Positions 7,101-13,768 of a stretch of DNA of 13,768 bases are shown here, in pieces. The position numbers were made by a program, and so were the translations under genes. Below the pieces are notes generated by a model. It was not told the origin of the DNA. It searched no databases and worked only from the letters and a program-made list of their open reading frames with translations. The stretch is from positions 1 through 13,768 of the forward strand of contig JAISKG010000267.1 in NCBI GenBank assembly GCA_031261015.1, written 5' to 3'. This DNA is from Dysgonamonadaceae bacterium (lineage in GTDB: Bacteria; Bacteroidota; Bacteroidia; Bacteroidales; Azobacteroidaceae). How positions within the stretch are numbered: the stretch's first letter is position 1; every line of letters begins with the position of its first letter.

Positions 7101-8421
7101 TTGTTCCTTTCGCATATAATTGAAAATCAGCTGTCCCAAACAAAGTATCCTGCAAAATTGTGCGTAAATCCAACTGGGTAGCAGTGAGGCCGGCGTCGAA
7201 ATGCACCGTTTTTGTCTGCAAATCGTAACCACCTGTCCCTGCGAGGCGAAGCCCTCCCCTACCCGTCTGTGCCGCCAGATCGACCGACAAATCCGGTAAA
7301 GTTCCATCCAAACGTCCGGTTAAGTAAACGGATCCTGCATCGACCGGCAATTTCAACTGCTCTCCGCCGGAAGAAAGAAAATCCAATAATTGCCGCATAC
7401 CTTGCGAATCGGCCGAAGCGCGATCCAAACGCAAATGAACCGGTGTAGTTTTCCAATCGTGAAAATCGTGCATCAAGCCTTGTAAACTCAATCCGATATG
7501 CGAACCGTAATCAATTGTTAATTGGGAAATTGAAATTTCAGGCAAGGTTCCGTCGAGCATTCCCGACAACACAAAATCTTCCGTCAGCGAAGCCAGCTTC
7601 GGATAAAACATTTGAATATCCTGCGGATGAATCCGGTTTTCTTGCAATAAAATCCAATAGGTATCCTGTTCCAGACAAGCATTTTTCAGCGCAATTTCGC
7701 TGTGCGGCAACGAAATTTGCAAATCTTCCAAAATATAACGATCGTCTTCCGATTGAAATCCGGCAGAAAACCGATTTAGAATAAAACCGCTCTTTTCTTT
7801 GAACGACAAAGAATTAACTGCACTATCCATTTTCTTCGGATCCAAAGAATTAAGATCCACATTCGCCTGAATATCAGAAAGCAAGAGATGGTTATAATCT
7901 ATCGTCTCATCCATCGCCTCCAGTTCAGATAAAACATCATACCGAACTTGCCCGTTCACCAATTTCACATCGTGAATCTTGATCAGCAACGAAGAAGAAG
8001 TAGAGTCGGGATTTTCGGAAGCAAAAGCATCCAGCAAAAATTGAAAATTATATTCCGATTGCGGCTCTTTTTGAGTGATGTGAAGTGTCCAATTTTCTAA
8101 GGCCACACTTTTGATTAATAATTGATTATCCAATAATTTCCAAAGATTGAACGAAACCGAAAGCTCGCCGGCCGACAGCAAAGTATCGCCACTCAAATCC
8201 TCAACATACACGCCTTCCAATGCTAAACGATTAAAGGGAATAAAACGTAATTCATCTATAATCATCAAATTATGCGTTTTCTTCCTGATTTCACTCAGCG
8301 CAATGTCCTTGATTTTTTGTTGCACCGGCGGCAGCCATAACAAAAGATACGCCAGTCCGGTCAAAGCGACAAAACTAACTCCTGTCCATAATCCGATGCG
8401 AGCGATTCTCTTAATTCTCAA
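4120..8421 (-). CDS. tamB: TamB, translocation and assembly module inner-membrane subunit
   Basis: This 1433-residue protein has one N-terminal membrane anchor (about residues 10-30, LWTGVSFVALTGLAYLLLWL) followed by a very long beta-rich periplasmic part typical of the AsmA/TamB family. These proteins form an elongated hydrophobic groove spanning the periplasm and have been implicated in outer-membrane protein assembly and lipid transport. The C-terminal TamB domain (DUF490) covers roughly residues 1000-1433. It includes the family signature GGKLTFVGNPMATTFDLTALYNL around 1177-1199 and the end pattern GVGLAYKRSGRTF. The start is a TTG at 8419-8421: an in-frame TAA lies two codons upstream, and no ATG occurs before residue 53, which would remove the membrane anchor. 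A promoter ends 25 bp before it. It overlaps tamL, its functional partner. Confidence 0.9.
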   Translation of the reverse strand: MRIKRIARIGLWTGVSFVALTGLAYLLLWLPPVQQKIKDIALSEIRKKTHNLMIIDELRFIPFNRLALEGVYVEDLSGDTLLSAGELSVSFNLWKLLDNQLLIKSVALENWTLHITQKEPQSEYNFQFLLDAFASENPDSTSSSLLIKIHDVKLVNGQVRYDVLSELEAMDETIDYNHLLLSDIQANVDLNSLDPKKMDSAVNSLSFKEKSGFILNRFSAGFQSEDDRYILEDLQISLPHSEIALKNACLEQDTYWILLQENRIHPQDIQMFYPKLASLTEDFVLSGMLDGTLPEISISQLTIDYGSHIGLSLQGLMHDFHDWKTTPVHLRLDRASADSQGMRQLLDFLSSGGEQLKLPVDAGSVYLTGRLDGTLPDLSVDLAAQTGRGGLRLAGTGGYDLQTKTVHFDAGLTATQLDLRTILQDTLFGTADFQLYAKGTTDASAHIQATGNIQVERLDFNGYVYHTIEAEATYDRNRLQGQLRSRDANVPLSLDGSAFFGGKRSEAHLTAQLDSVYLEPLHFLTSYTKTYLSGNIRLDVNGLNPEKMALDLYVDRFALHTDKGSFREPEVRFCYLATDSSKKRLDISSLILNGNADGAFTYKGVMQSFINAFPMFFPKKQLRKAMPDTFADNLSFRFSLHNAHSLTRILDLPEAVPDSALFIGKYNDDGQLLRLSASAYTQFSDRDTLQLSLSLTNKDNRLAFIFNVDNRSAAYDVDGSIDAEVAFIPKQGSSFPDMNISLNPTVLVLNETDFQLHPAEIEVQDNRYLVHNFWLDHSGSEYVRADGTISRSDTDSLKLTVSQFQLGTIFNAMKTPFPLSGMADGEILGKRLLSAPLVLSRGFAIRDILFDSNAIGDLTLRSIWNSERKGLALRATLGKAGNEPSVIMGFVRPEKDSLALTANIRNMELQWLNPYLQSSLYGLDGTLNANLKIDGRLRQPSVNGVVYFDSARVGVRMLNTFFTTSDSIYVSPDQIQLKRFTIRDKEDHTLVANGQVSHRNFTGFNPAINLSLSNFLALDNASQIDSLFFGKLWVNGILSVKKNNKDWLISGNMLHADHSYVRVNVPTSSVAETYNSITFIHTENEQELTAESGRKKKEKFTLPLKLNIAFWLDPSLTVGAVFNPTTRDVAEVAGNGSMNFSYDLNNGSMNLLGDYTITTGKASLSLASLSLANITKKTFTVQEGGKLTFVGNPMATTFDLTALYNLRADLTTLDPSFESIGLASTKIPVECALTATGSLNQMELKYNILLPNQPDEIQRKVSGLLYTDDAKIKEIAYLLALGAFYPVNSDNMASSSNQIWTTLASSSITTQLNSLLSSVLSENWSIGTDLHGSDGSFNDMNMDVNISTRLFNNRLTINSTLGFNSNPNQTNNFTGDFDLEYKLVSSGNLLLKAYNITNNQYFERAKTTQGVGLAYKRSGRTFRQLFDYFRKEK

Positions 8422-8445
8422 CTTTTAATTTTCGATTAACTAAGG

Positions 8446-8477
8446 CAAAAGTAGAGTAATTAAAAGAGAAAAGCAAA
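8446..8477 (-). promoter_or_regulatory. Bacteroidota-type promoter of tamB-tamL
   Basis: On the minus strand, TTTG (8477-8474) is followed after exactly 20 nt by TACTTTTG (8453-8446). This fits the Bacteroidota sigma consensus TTTG-n19..21-TAnnTTTG. Transcription would begin near 8440, giving a leader of only about 20 nt before the TTG start of tamB. Confidence 0.75.
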
Positions 8478-8541
8478 TGATCGAAAAAAAATCTGTTAAT
8501 CCTTTTTTTGTAGGTTAATTCTTTTTTCCGAATATTTTTTA

Positions 8542-8549
8542 TACCTTTG
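8542..8549 (+). promoter_or_regulatory. Probable -7 box of the secreted-protein gene
   Basis: TACCTTTG matches the Bacteroidota -7 box TAnnTTTG exactly and lies 45 bp before the ATG at 8595. No good -33 TTTG stands at the normal distance; the nearest (8507-8510) is 31 bp away. The upstream half is therefore weak or needs an activator. Confidence 0.55.
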
Positions 8550-8566
8550 TATCCTAGTATAGGATA
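8550..8566. promoter_or_regulatory. Perfect 7-bp palindrome at the predicted transcription start
   Basis: TATCCTAGTATAGGATA has perfect arms TATCCTA and TAGGATA around a 3-nt centre. It immediately follows the -7 box, so it covers the expected start of transcription of the gene at 8595. It could be an operator or a small 5' hairpin. Nothing in the sequence tells which, and no regulator gene is nearby. Confidence 0.4.
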
Positions 8567-8594
8567 CTTACTTAAAACTTTAAAACAAACATTT

Positions 8595-11500
8595 ATGAAA
8601 CCCAAGTCTTTCGGGGATTGGACTCCTTTGAGGAGTTTTTTCCTGTTTTTGTTATTCCTTTATGGAGGAAATCTGCAAGCACAACCGCCTTTAAAAGCTT
8701 CACCATTAAACATTTTTACTTTACCGGGACAATCGGTTAACATCGACGTATTGAACAATAGCGAATTAGGTTCCTGCGGAATTTCCGGAACGCTTGTTAA
8801 TGTCTTAGGCGCCGCTGCCGCTCCCGGAACGTTGCAACATGGAACAGCTGTCTTCGTGGGAAACAACATCGTTTATATTCCCGCTACCGGATTTATCGGG
8901 CAAGACAGCCTGAAATACCGCCTGACCTGCGGAACGAAAACTTCCGACGCGATTATCTACATCAACATGAACGACAAGCCGGATGTGGTAAAAGACAATG
9001 CTTGTACGGTAGCTGCCCAAATGAAAAACTGGACGATCGGTTACAGTTATTTTTTCGATCCTTCTTGTTACTTGGCAAGTTACACTTCCGCAGTAACCGG
9101 CGACATCGACAACGACGGCATTGTGGAAATCATCTGTGTAGCCAAACCGGATGGAGATACCGCAATCGATGGAGTCGGACGATCGGCGCCTTCGCTGGCG
9201 ATTTTCAAAGGCAATAACATCAGCGCACCTTGGCGGGTTTTCAATACCGTGCACCGGTTCAGCTGGTCGGCTAATCAGAAATTAAGTCTTTGCCGAACCA
9301 AAATCAATAACAAGGACACTACTTTAATTCTGGTAGAAGAAGGCGATTACTATTTACGAGCATACAATTATCTGGGGCAAAATGTATGGACAAGCAGTGA
9401 TGTATATCACGCTCCATATAGTAATTATAATGATTATATGCGCAATTTTTTAATCACCACTTTTGCCGATTTCAACAAAGACGGTATTCCCGAAATTTTG
9501 GTCGGAAGTAAAGTGTTTGATTCGGCTACGGGAAATCTGCTTTGTTCAATCGCCGATACCAATCCCGCAGATCCGTCTATCGCCGCCGACCTTTTTAATA
9601 CAGGAACTTTGAATTTTGTCACAGGCAATCGAATTTATGACGTAAGCCCTTCCCTGAACACTTTAACCTTACGAAAAACAATCACGCCGCCGGTCATTAC
9701 AAACGCAGATCCGGAATATACTTCCGCTTCTCCGCTTACCGGCGCTGCCGGCGGACGGGTTTCGGCCGTTGATATCGACCACGACGGCAAACTGGATTTG
9801 GTCATTCTCTGTACCGTTGATACGTCGCCTTATTATTCGGTATTATATGTAGCCGATCCCGTAAGCGGAGCAATCAAGGCTTCCAAATATATACCGAATG
9901 CCGGTTACGCCTGTTATCCGTTTATCGGAGATATAGACGGAGACGGAAATATTGAAATCGTAATCATTAAAAATCAGACGACTGCCGCAAGCGCTCATAC
10001 ATACATGATTGCTTACAAATATGACGGCAGTTCCGTGTTGCAAGAATTTTGGAGATTAACTCACAAGGATAATTCCGGATCGACCGGACTGACCTTGTTT
10101 GACTTTGATCAGGATGGAAAAGCCGAAATCGTTTACCGCGACGAACAATATTTGCGTATCATCGACGGAACGGCCGACGGCGATATTCGTTATACGGATC
10201 GAAATAAAGCTATTTTCCCCAATACTTCCGGAACATGCACCGAATATCCAATCGTGGCCGATGTGGACGGCGACGGACAGGCGGAAATCATTGTCCTTGG
10301 CGGAAGTTCTTTAGCTCCCGGTTCCAATGCAAATTTACGCGGCGCTTTGTGGGTCTTCAAATCCGCCGATCCTGATTCGCCCTGGGCGCCCGCACGCACG
10401 GTTTGGAACACGCCTGCTTACAATCCCGTTTATGTGAATGAAGACCTTTCTATTCCGGCTTATCCACTCAATCCGGCGACCCGCTTCATCGATAAAAACG
10501 GCGAATATCTCCAGCCTTTCAATAATTTTCTACAGCAATCTACTTTACTCAACGGCGAAGGGAAAATGCTCCGTTATGGCCCGAAATTGGAATTTGTTAA
10601 TCCTTCCAATCCAGTGGCTTTTACTTATCCCGGAACGTTGGGAGCCAATTCCGTTAATGTTAGCTTTTCCGTACTCAATACGGGAGATGACGATTTTGTA
10701 GGTCCCTTGTATATCAGCGCGTATTTGCTGAAAAACGGAAACTTTATCTACCTCGGCACTTATGTCAAAGCCGGCGATGTTCCGGTGGGAACACCCGTCC
10801 CTGTTGGTTACACTTTGGACTTTTCGGTCGCAGGATTCAGCGGCGATCCGCGCAACTTCATCCAATTCCGCCTCAATGATAAAGGAAACGGCGTAGGTAA
10901 GGTAGGCGACAATCTGCCTGAACAATGCACCTATTTCGGTAATTTCAGTAAAGCGCTTTTCGGCGCACCCGACTATACTCTGTGTCCCGGAGAAAACACC
11001 ATTTATTTCTATCCCCAGAATAACAGCGCGTACAGCTATGTTTGGTACAATACCAATCCGGCCATAGGAAATCCGGCTCCGATACAACCCGACGGTGAAT
11101 CTTACACTTTCACCAAAAGCGCAACCAAAGTTTCGGAAGTCTTCTACGTCGAAGTTTACGACCGTTCAACCGGAGCGAAGGAAAATACTTACACCGTCAA
11201 AACGTTCCTCGTGCCGGATACATTGGTCTGGACGGGAACTGTCGATTCGGACTGGAACAATGCCGGCAACTGGAATTATCCCGGCAGTCTCGATTACGCC
11301 TCGCTGGGTTCCGATGCCAAGTATAAAATTCCGGGAACTTGTACGAACGTACTCATCGCATCGGCAACGCCGGCTTATCCTAACTTAAGTAATTATTCCA
11401 GCGATATTCATTCAACGCCGGTATGCAACCGCATTCATTTCGCACCCAACGCGGAAGTCGCCCGCACCGACACGCTGCTTTACAACGAGGCTTACGTCGA

Positions 11501-12968
11501 TCTGACGTTGAACACACATCAATGGTATATGATTGCTCCTCCGCTGAAAAATACATATACCGGCGATTATTACATTACGCAACCCAATCCTTATGTTGAC
11601 GACCGGCTGTACGAACCGATGTTCTTCAACGCGCCCAATCCCCAAACGCTGACAACGGCGGTCGCTACATGGAGCGGACAGTTCAATAACTCGGATGTTC
11701 TTTTGGGCGCCGGGCAAGGGATGGCGATCTGGTACAATAAATTGGATCAGGAATATACGTATCACAATCCGGTGACGACACATTTACCGAAATCCGATCC
11801 TTACTTCCGTTACTACAGCGACGTACCGCCTCATGCGCCTACTCTCTGGAGCAGTTCGCTGAATCGCACGGATAATCACCGTTTTATTTACGAACCGTTG
11901 GCTACCAACGGATTGGTTCCGCTCGCTTTAGGTAATCAATCGGCAATCTCAGACGGGATGCCGGTGCTGATCGGCAATCCTTTCATGGCGCATTTGAATA
12001 TGGATCAATTCTTAACCGCCAACAATTCGGAAATTTATGCGGGATATAAACTCGCTTCGGGAGTTGCGACAAGCGATGGCTACATGAACAATTTTGTTTC
12101 CTGGCAACGGGTAGGCTCAAACTGGATCTATACCGATTTGAGCGGTTCGACGACAAACCTCGGCGCTGCAGCTCCGGTTATCGCTCCGATGCAATCGTTT
12201 ATTGTGAGCGCCAGAAAGGCCAATCCGCGCATCAACGCTCCGGCTGCCGCCGCGACAACGGCTCCCGCCGACCGCCTCAAATCGGCTGCAAGCGACGACC
12301 TCAAGATCTTTGAGATTACCGCTGTGAGAAACGACGAAACCCACAGCAAGGCGGTAATAATCTGGTGGAGCGAAGCCAATAACAATTTCAATGCCGATGA
12401 AGACAGTTACCGCTTGTTCCCTCAGAACGAAGATCCGGCCGTGATTGTCTATACGCGTTCGAGCGACGGTTATGCTTTGGATATTAATTCTTTCAGCGAT
12501 TACAGCGAAGACATGGTATTGGGCGTCCGCACTCCCCAATCCGGACAGATTACATTGAAATTCGCCGGCGCGGAAAATTTCGCCGAAGATGTAACGCTTT
12601 ATCTGAACGATACCAAGGAAGCGCGCACCATTAATCTGATGCTGCTCGATGAATATACGTTTACCAAAACGGCAGATGAAGATTTATTCCTTGAAGGTCG
12701 CTTTTTCCTGCATTGGGTTCCCAATACGCCTACCGGAATGGAGAATATCGAACGAAATCAAATTGCCGTTCAAGTATCCGGACGCAATGTCGAAATTCTT
12801 TCTAAAGACGGAACGCCGATTCGCAGCCTGCGGATCGACGACACGCAAGGACGAGCCTTAGTGAACGAACCGCATTACGGAGCGTCGAGCTATCATTTTA
12901 CTGCGCCGGCTGCCGGCGTCTATCTCGTCAAAATTCAATCTCAAGTCAAAAAAGTTGTGGTTCGATAA
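8595..12968 (+). CDS. Large T9SS-secreted protein with FG-GAP/VCBS propeller repeats
   Basis: This 1457-residue protein has a signal peptide (hydrophobic FFLFLLFLYGG, likely cut after LQA at residue 29) and an Ig-like domain at about 33-118 (VNIDVLNNS ... GFIGQDSLKYRL). Six calcium-type loops of the FG-GAP/VCBS kind follow: DIDNDGIVEI at 170, DFNKDGIPEI at 292, DIDHDGKLDL at 393, DIDGDGNIEI at 446, DFDQDGKAEI at 503 and DVDGDGQAEI at 556. A degenerate one (DLFNTGTLNFV, about 334-344) could complete a seven-bladed propeller. Next come the NPVYVNEDLSIP...FNNFLQQ region, a WTGTVDSDWNNAGNW module near 880, and an Ala-rich linker near 1213-1235. The last about 75 residues form a type A T9SS sorting domain ending GVYLVKIQSQVKKVVVR. 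It should be exported across the outer membrane and surface-attached or released; its ligand is unknown. ATG 8595 is chosen because the upstream in-frame TTG (8547) lies inside the -7 box. It is monocistronic. Confidence 0.9.
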   Translation: MKPKSFGDWTPLRSFFLFLLFLYGGNLQAQPPLKASPLNIFTLPGQSVNIDVLNNSELGSCGISGTLVNVLGAAAAPGTLQHGTAVFVGNNIVYIPATGFIGQDSLKYRLTCGTKTSDAIIYINMNDKPDVVKDNACTVAAQMKNWTIGYSYFFDPSCYLASYTSAVTGDIDNDGIVEIICVAKPDGDTAIDGVGRSAPSLAIFKGNNISAPWRVFNTVHRFSWSANQKLSLCRTKINNKDTTLILVEEGDYYLRAYNYLGQNVWTSSDVYHAPYSNYNDYMRNFLITTFADFNKDGIPEILVGSKVFDSATGNLLCSIADTNPADPSIAADLFNTGTLNFVTGNRIYDVSPSLNTLTLRKTITPPVITNADPEYTSASPLTGAAGGRVSAVDIDHDGKLDLVILCTVDTSPYYSVLYVADPVSGAIKASKYIPNAGYACYPFIGDIDGDGNIEIVIIKNQTTAASAHTYMIAYKYDGSSVLQEFWRLTHKDNSGSTGLTLFDFDQDGKAEIVYRDEQYLRIIDGTADGDIRYTDRNKAIFPNTSGTCTEYPIVADVDGDGQAEIIVLGGSSLAPGSNANLRGALWVFKSADPDSPWAPARTVWNTPAYNPVYVNEDLSIPAYPLNPATRFIDKNGEYLQPFNNFLQQSTLLNGEGKMLRYGPKLEFVNPSNPVAFTYPGTLGANSVNVSFSVLNTGDDDFVGPLYISAYLLKNGNFIYLGTYVKAGDVPVGTPVPVGYTLDFSVAGFSGDPRNFIQFRLNDKGNGVGKVGDNLPEQCTYFGNFSKALFGAPDYTLCPGENTIYFYPQNNSAYSYVWYNTNPAIGNPAPIQPDGESYTFTKSATKVSEVFYVEVYDRSTGAKENTYTVKTFLVPDTLVWTGTVDSDWNNAGNWNYPGSLDYASLGSDAKYKIPGTCTNVLIASATPAYPNLSNYSSDIHSTPVCNRIHFAPNAEVARTDTLLYNEAYVDLTLNTHQWYMIAPPLKNTYTGDYYITQPNPYVDDRLYEPMFFNAPNPQTLTTAVATWSGQFNNSDVLLGAGQGMAIWYNKLDQEYTYHNPVTTHLPKSDPYFRYYSDVPPHAPTLWSSSLNRTDNHRFIYEPLATNGLVPLALGNQSAISDGMPVLIGNPFMAHLNMDQFLTANNSEIYAGYKLASGVATSDGYMNNFVSWQRVGSNWIYTDLSGSTTNLGAAAPVIAPMQSFIVSARKANPRINAPAAAATTAPADRLKSAASDDLKIFEITAVRNDETHSKAVIIWWSEANNNFNADEDSYRLFPQNEDPAVIVYTRSSDGYALDINSFSDYSEDMVLGVRTPQSGQITLKFAGAENFAEDVTLYLNDTKEARTINLMLLDEYTFTKTADEDLFLEGRFFLHWVPNTPTGMENIERNQIAVQVSGRNVEILSKDGTPIRSLRIDDTQGRALVNEPHYGASSYHFTAPAAGVYLVKIQSQVKKVVVR

Positions 12969-13007
12969 AAAATAGAGGGGCGAAAAATTTTCGCCCCTCT
13001 ATTTTTT
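12967..13007. terminator. Long near-perfect palindromic bidirectional terminator
   Basis: Two perfectly complementary 20-bp arms (12967-12986 and 12988-13007) meet at a single central base. The core is GAGGGGCG/CGCCCCTC flanked by A-runs and T-runs on both sides. It overlaps the stop codon of the secreted protein (TAA 12966-12968) and ends 29 bp before the stop of the converging RelA/SpoT gene, serving both. Confidence 0.9.
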
Positions 13008-13012
13008 ACACC

Positions 13013-13031
13013 TTCTCCGCGTTCTCTGCGG
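13013..13031. repeat. Short tandem fragment TTCTCCGCG-TTCTCTGCGG
   Basis: Two adjacent 9-bp units differ at one position (TTCTCCGCG 13013-13021, TTCTCTGCG 13022-13030), followed by GTTAA. From general recall this resembles the CTCTGCG...CTGCGGTTAA dispersed repeats seen between genes in many environmental bacterial genomes. Here it is only a short piece between the terminator and the RelA/SpoT stop codon. Confidence 0.45.
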
Positions 13032-13036
13032 TTAAT

Positions 13037-13768
13037 CTAATACCGGCTCACCTGTTTCACCCCTTTTACCGCCTTTATCTTCTTAATCAGCGTATTCATC
13101 ACCGAAGTATCACTCAGTGTCACGGTGATCGTTCCTTGAAACAAACCGTCGGACGAATCGACGTTAATACTTCGCAACATCATCCCATTCTCCTTGGCAA
13201 TCAAGGAAGTAATATTGGTCACAATGCCGATGTCATCGTGTCCTACCACCTTCAGCGTGACAGGATAATTCGCGCCCGATTTGCCCGCCCAGCGCGATTT
13301 CACCACGCGATAGCCGTAACGTTGAAACAACTCCGGCGCATTCGGACAATTCATCCGGTGAATTTTAATTCCTTGCGAAGAAACAAATCCGAAAATCTCG
13401 TCGCCGTAAATGGGATTGCAGCATTTAGCCAAAGAATATTCGATGCCGGTCAGATTCTTGTCGATCACCAGCACATCTTCTTTTTTCGATTCTCCGCCCG
13501 GAACCGGCGCGAGGTAGTTTTCCACGCTCCGGTCGTTATGCTCGGTCAGTCCCTGCTCGCGTTTTTCTTGCTCCAAGTATTGATCAATCACTGAATTGAC
13601 ATCCAAATGATCGTTGGCGATGTCGGCGTAAAAATCGGTCACATGTTTATAACCCATTTTTTTGATCAAACGCATCAATTGCGCTTCGTCTTCGTCGATC
13701 TTACGGTTTTTGAAACGGCGATGCAATAATTCCTTGGCAAATTCGACTTGTTTTGCCGACTGTTCTTT
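13037..13768 (-). CDS. RelA/SpoT-family (p)ppGpp synthetase/hydrolase, C-terminal part
   Basis: This is partial: the frame is open to the window edge at 13768 with no stop or clear start, leaving 243 C-terminal residues of a protein usually about 730-750 long. The visible part is the regulatory half. It has a helical stretch (KELLHRRFKNRKIDEDEAQL), the conserved-cysteine domain (LAKCCNPIYGDEIFGFVSSQGIKIHRMNCPN; Cys codons at 13418-13423) and a C-terminal ACT domain (YPVTLKVVGHDDIGIVTNITSLIA ... GTITVTL). These domains sense stringent-response signals, for example through ribosome contact, and control the N-terminal synthetase and hydrolase domains that lie outside the window. Whether the enzyme makes, degrades or does both for (p)ppGpp cannot be judged here. 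The TTG at 13724-13726 is internal, not the start. Confidence 0.95.
   Translation of the reverse strand, partial: KEQSAKQVEFAKELLHRRFKNRKIDEDEAQLMRLIKKMGYKHVTDFYADIANDHLDVNSVIDQYLEQEKREQGLTEHNDRSVENYLAPVPGGESKKEDVLVIDKNLTGIEYSLAKCCNPIYGDEIFGFVSSQGIKIHRMNCPNAPELFQRYGYRVVKSRWAGKSGANYPVTLKVVGHDDIGIVTNITSLIAKENGMMLRSINVDSSDGLFQGTITVTLSDTSVMNTLIKKIKAVKGVKQVSRY

Noticed and set aside
8547..8594. Longer N-terminus for the T9SS protein starting at TTG 8547
   Set aside because: The codon is part of the TACCTTTG promoter box, and ATG 8595 gives a standard signal peptide directly at the N-terminus.
13724..13726. TTG as the start of a short RelA/SpoT C-terminal protein
   Set aside because: The frame continues upstream to the window edge with plausible RelA/SpoT helical residues (AKQVEFAKELLHRR), so the gene is simply cut by the window.

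Overview
The window looks like chromosomal DNA from a Bacteroidota species, probably Bacteroidales. The evidence is a large secreted protein with a type IX secretion (T9SS) C-terminal sorting domain, a lipoprotein-type TamA (TamL) next to TamB, Bacteroidota-type promoter boxes (TTTG...TAnnTTTG), and start codons mostly lacking Shine-Dalgarno sequences. The species cannot be named from the sequence alone.

Region 1 (1-965) is the unusual part. It appears to be a wrecked dinD gene (DNA-damage-inducible protein D). A DinD core motif (IIDYQLSRYACYLIVQNGD) survives at 156-212, and the DinD C-terminal end (MPEDLPTPEKGI...) survives at 669-787. Between them lies a unit of about 450 bp (222-668) that carries a GIY-YIG endonuclease gene. 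The unit is bracketed by an exact 26-bp inverted repeat (222-247 versus 643-668), each copy being itself a hairpin. The nuclease frame runs through the right repeat and continues in frame into the DinD tail, giving a chimeric protein. A second, unrelated palindrome family (GGTTTTCC-n8-GGAAAACC) forms a three-copy cluster at 26-149, directly against the left DinD fragment. The layout resembles REP-palindrome/RAYT transposase units, but with a GIY-YIG nuclease as the enzyme.

Region 2 (966-1855) is a two-gene operon with a 4-bp ATGA overlap: a lipoprotein with two BON domains, then a small BON-like plus LysM protein resembling E. coli Kbp (YgaU). It ends in a terminator shared with the converging tam operon.

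Region 3 (8477 down to 1856, minus strand) is the tamB-tamL operon, also overlapping by ATGA. It has a good Bacteroidota promoter 18-25 nt before an unusual TTG start of tamB. TamB is an inner-membrane-anchored, periplasm-spanning AsmA-like protein. TamL is an Omp85-type barrel made as a lipoprotein. Together they form the translocation and assembly module of the envelope.

Region 4 (8542-12968, plus strand) is a single gene for a 1457-residue T9SS cargo with an Ig-like domain, six clear calcium-type FG-GAP/VCBS propeller repeats and a type A sorting domain. It is divergent from tamB. A long, nearly perfect palindromic terminator separates it from region 5 (13768 down to 13037, minus strand), the C-terminal part of a RelA/SpoT (p)ppGpp enzyme that runs off the window edge.
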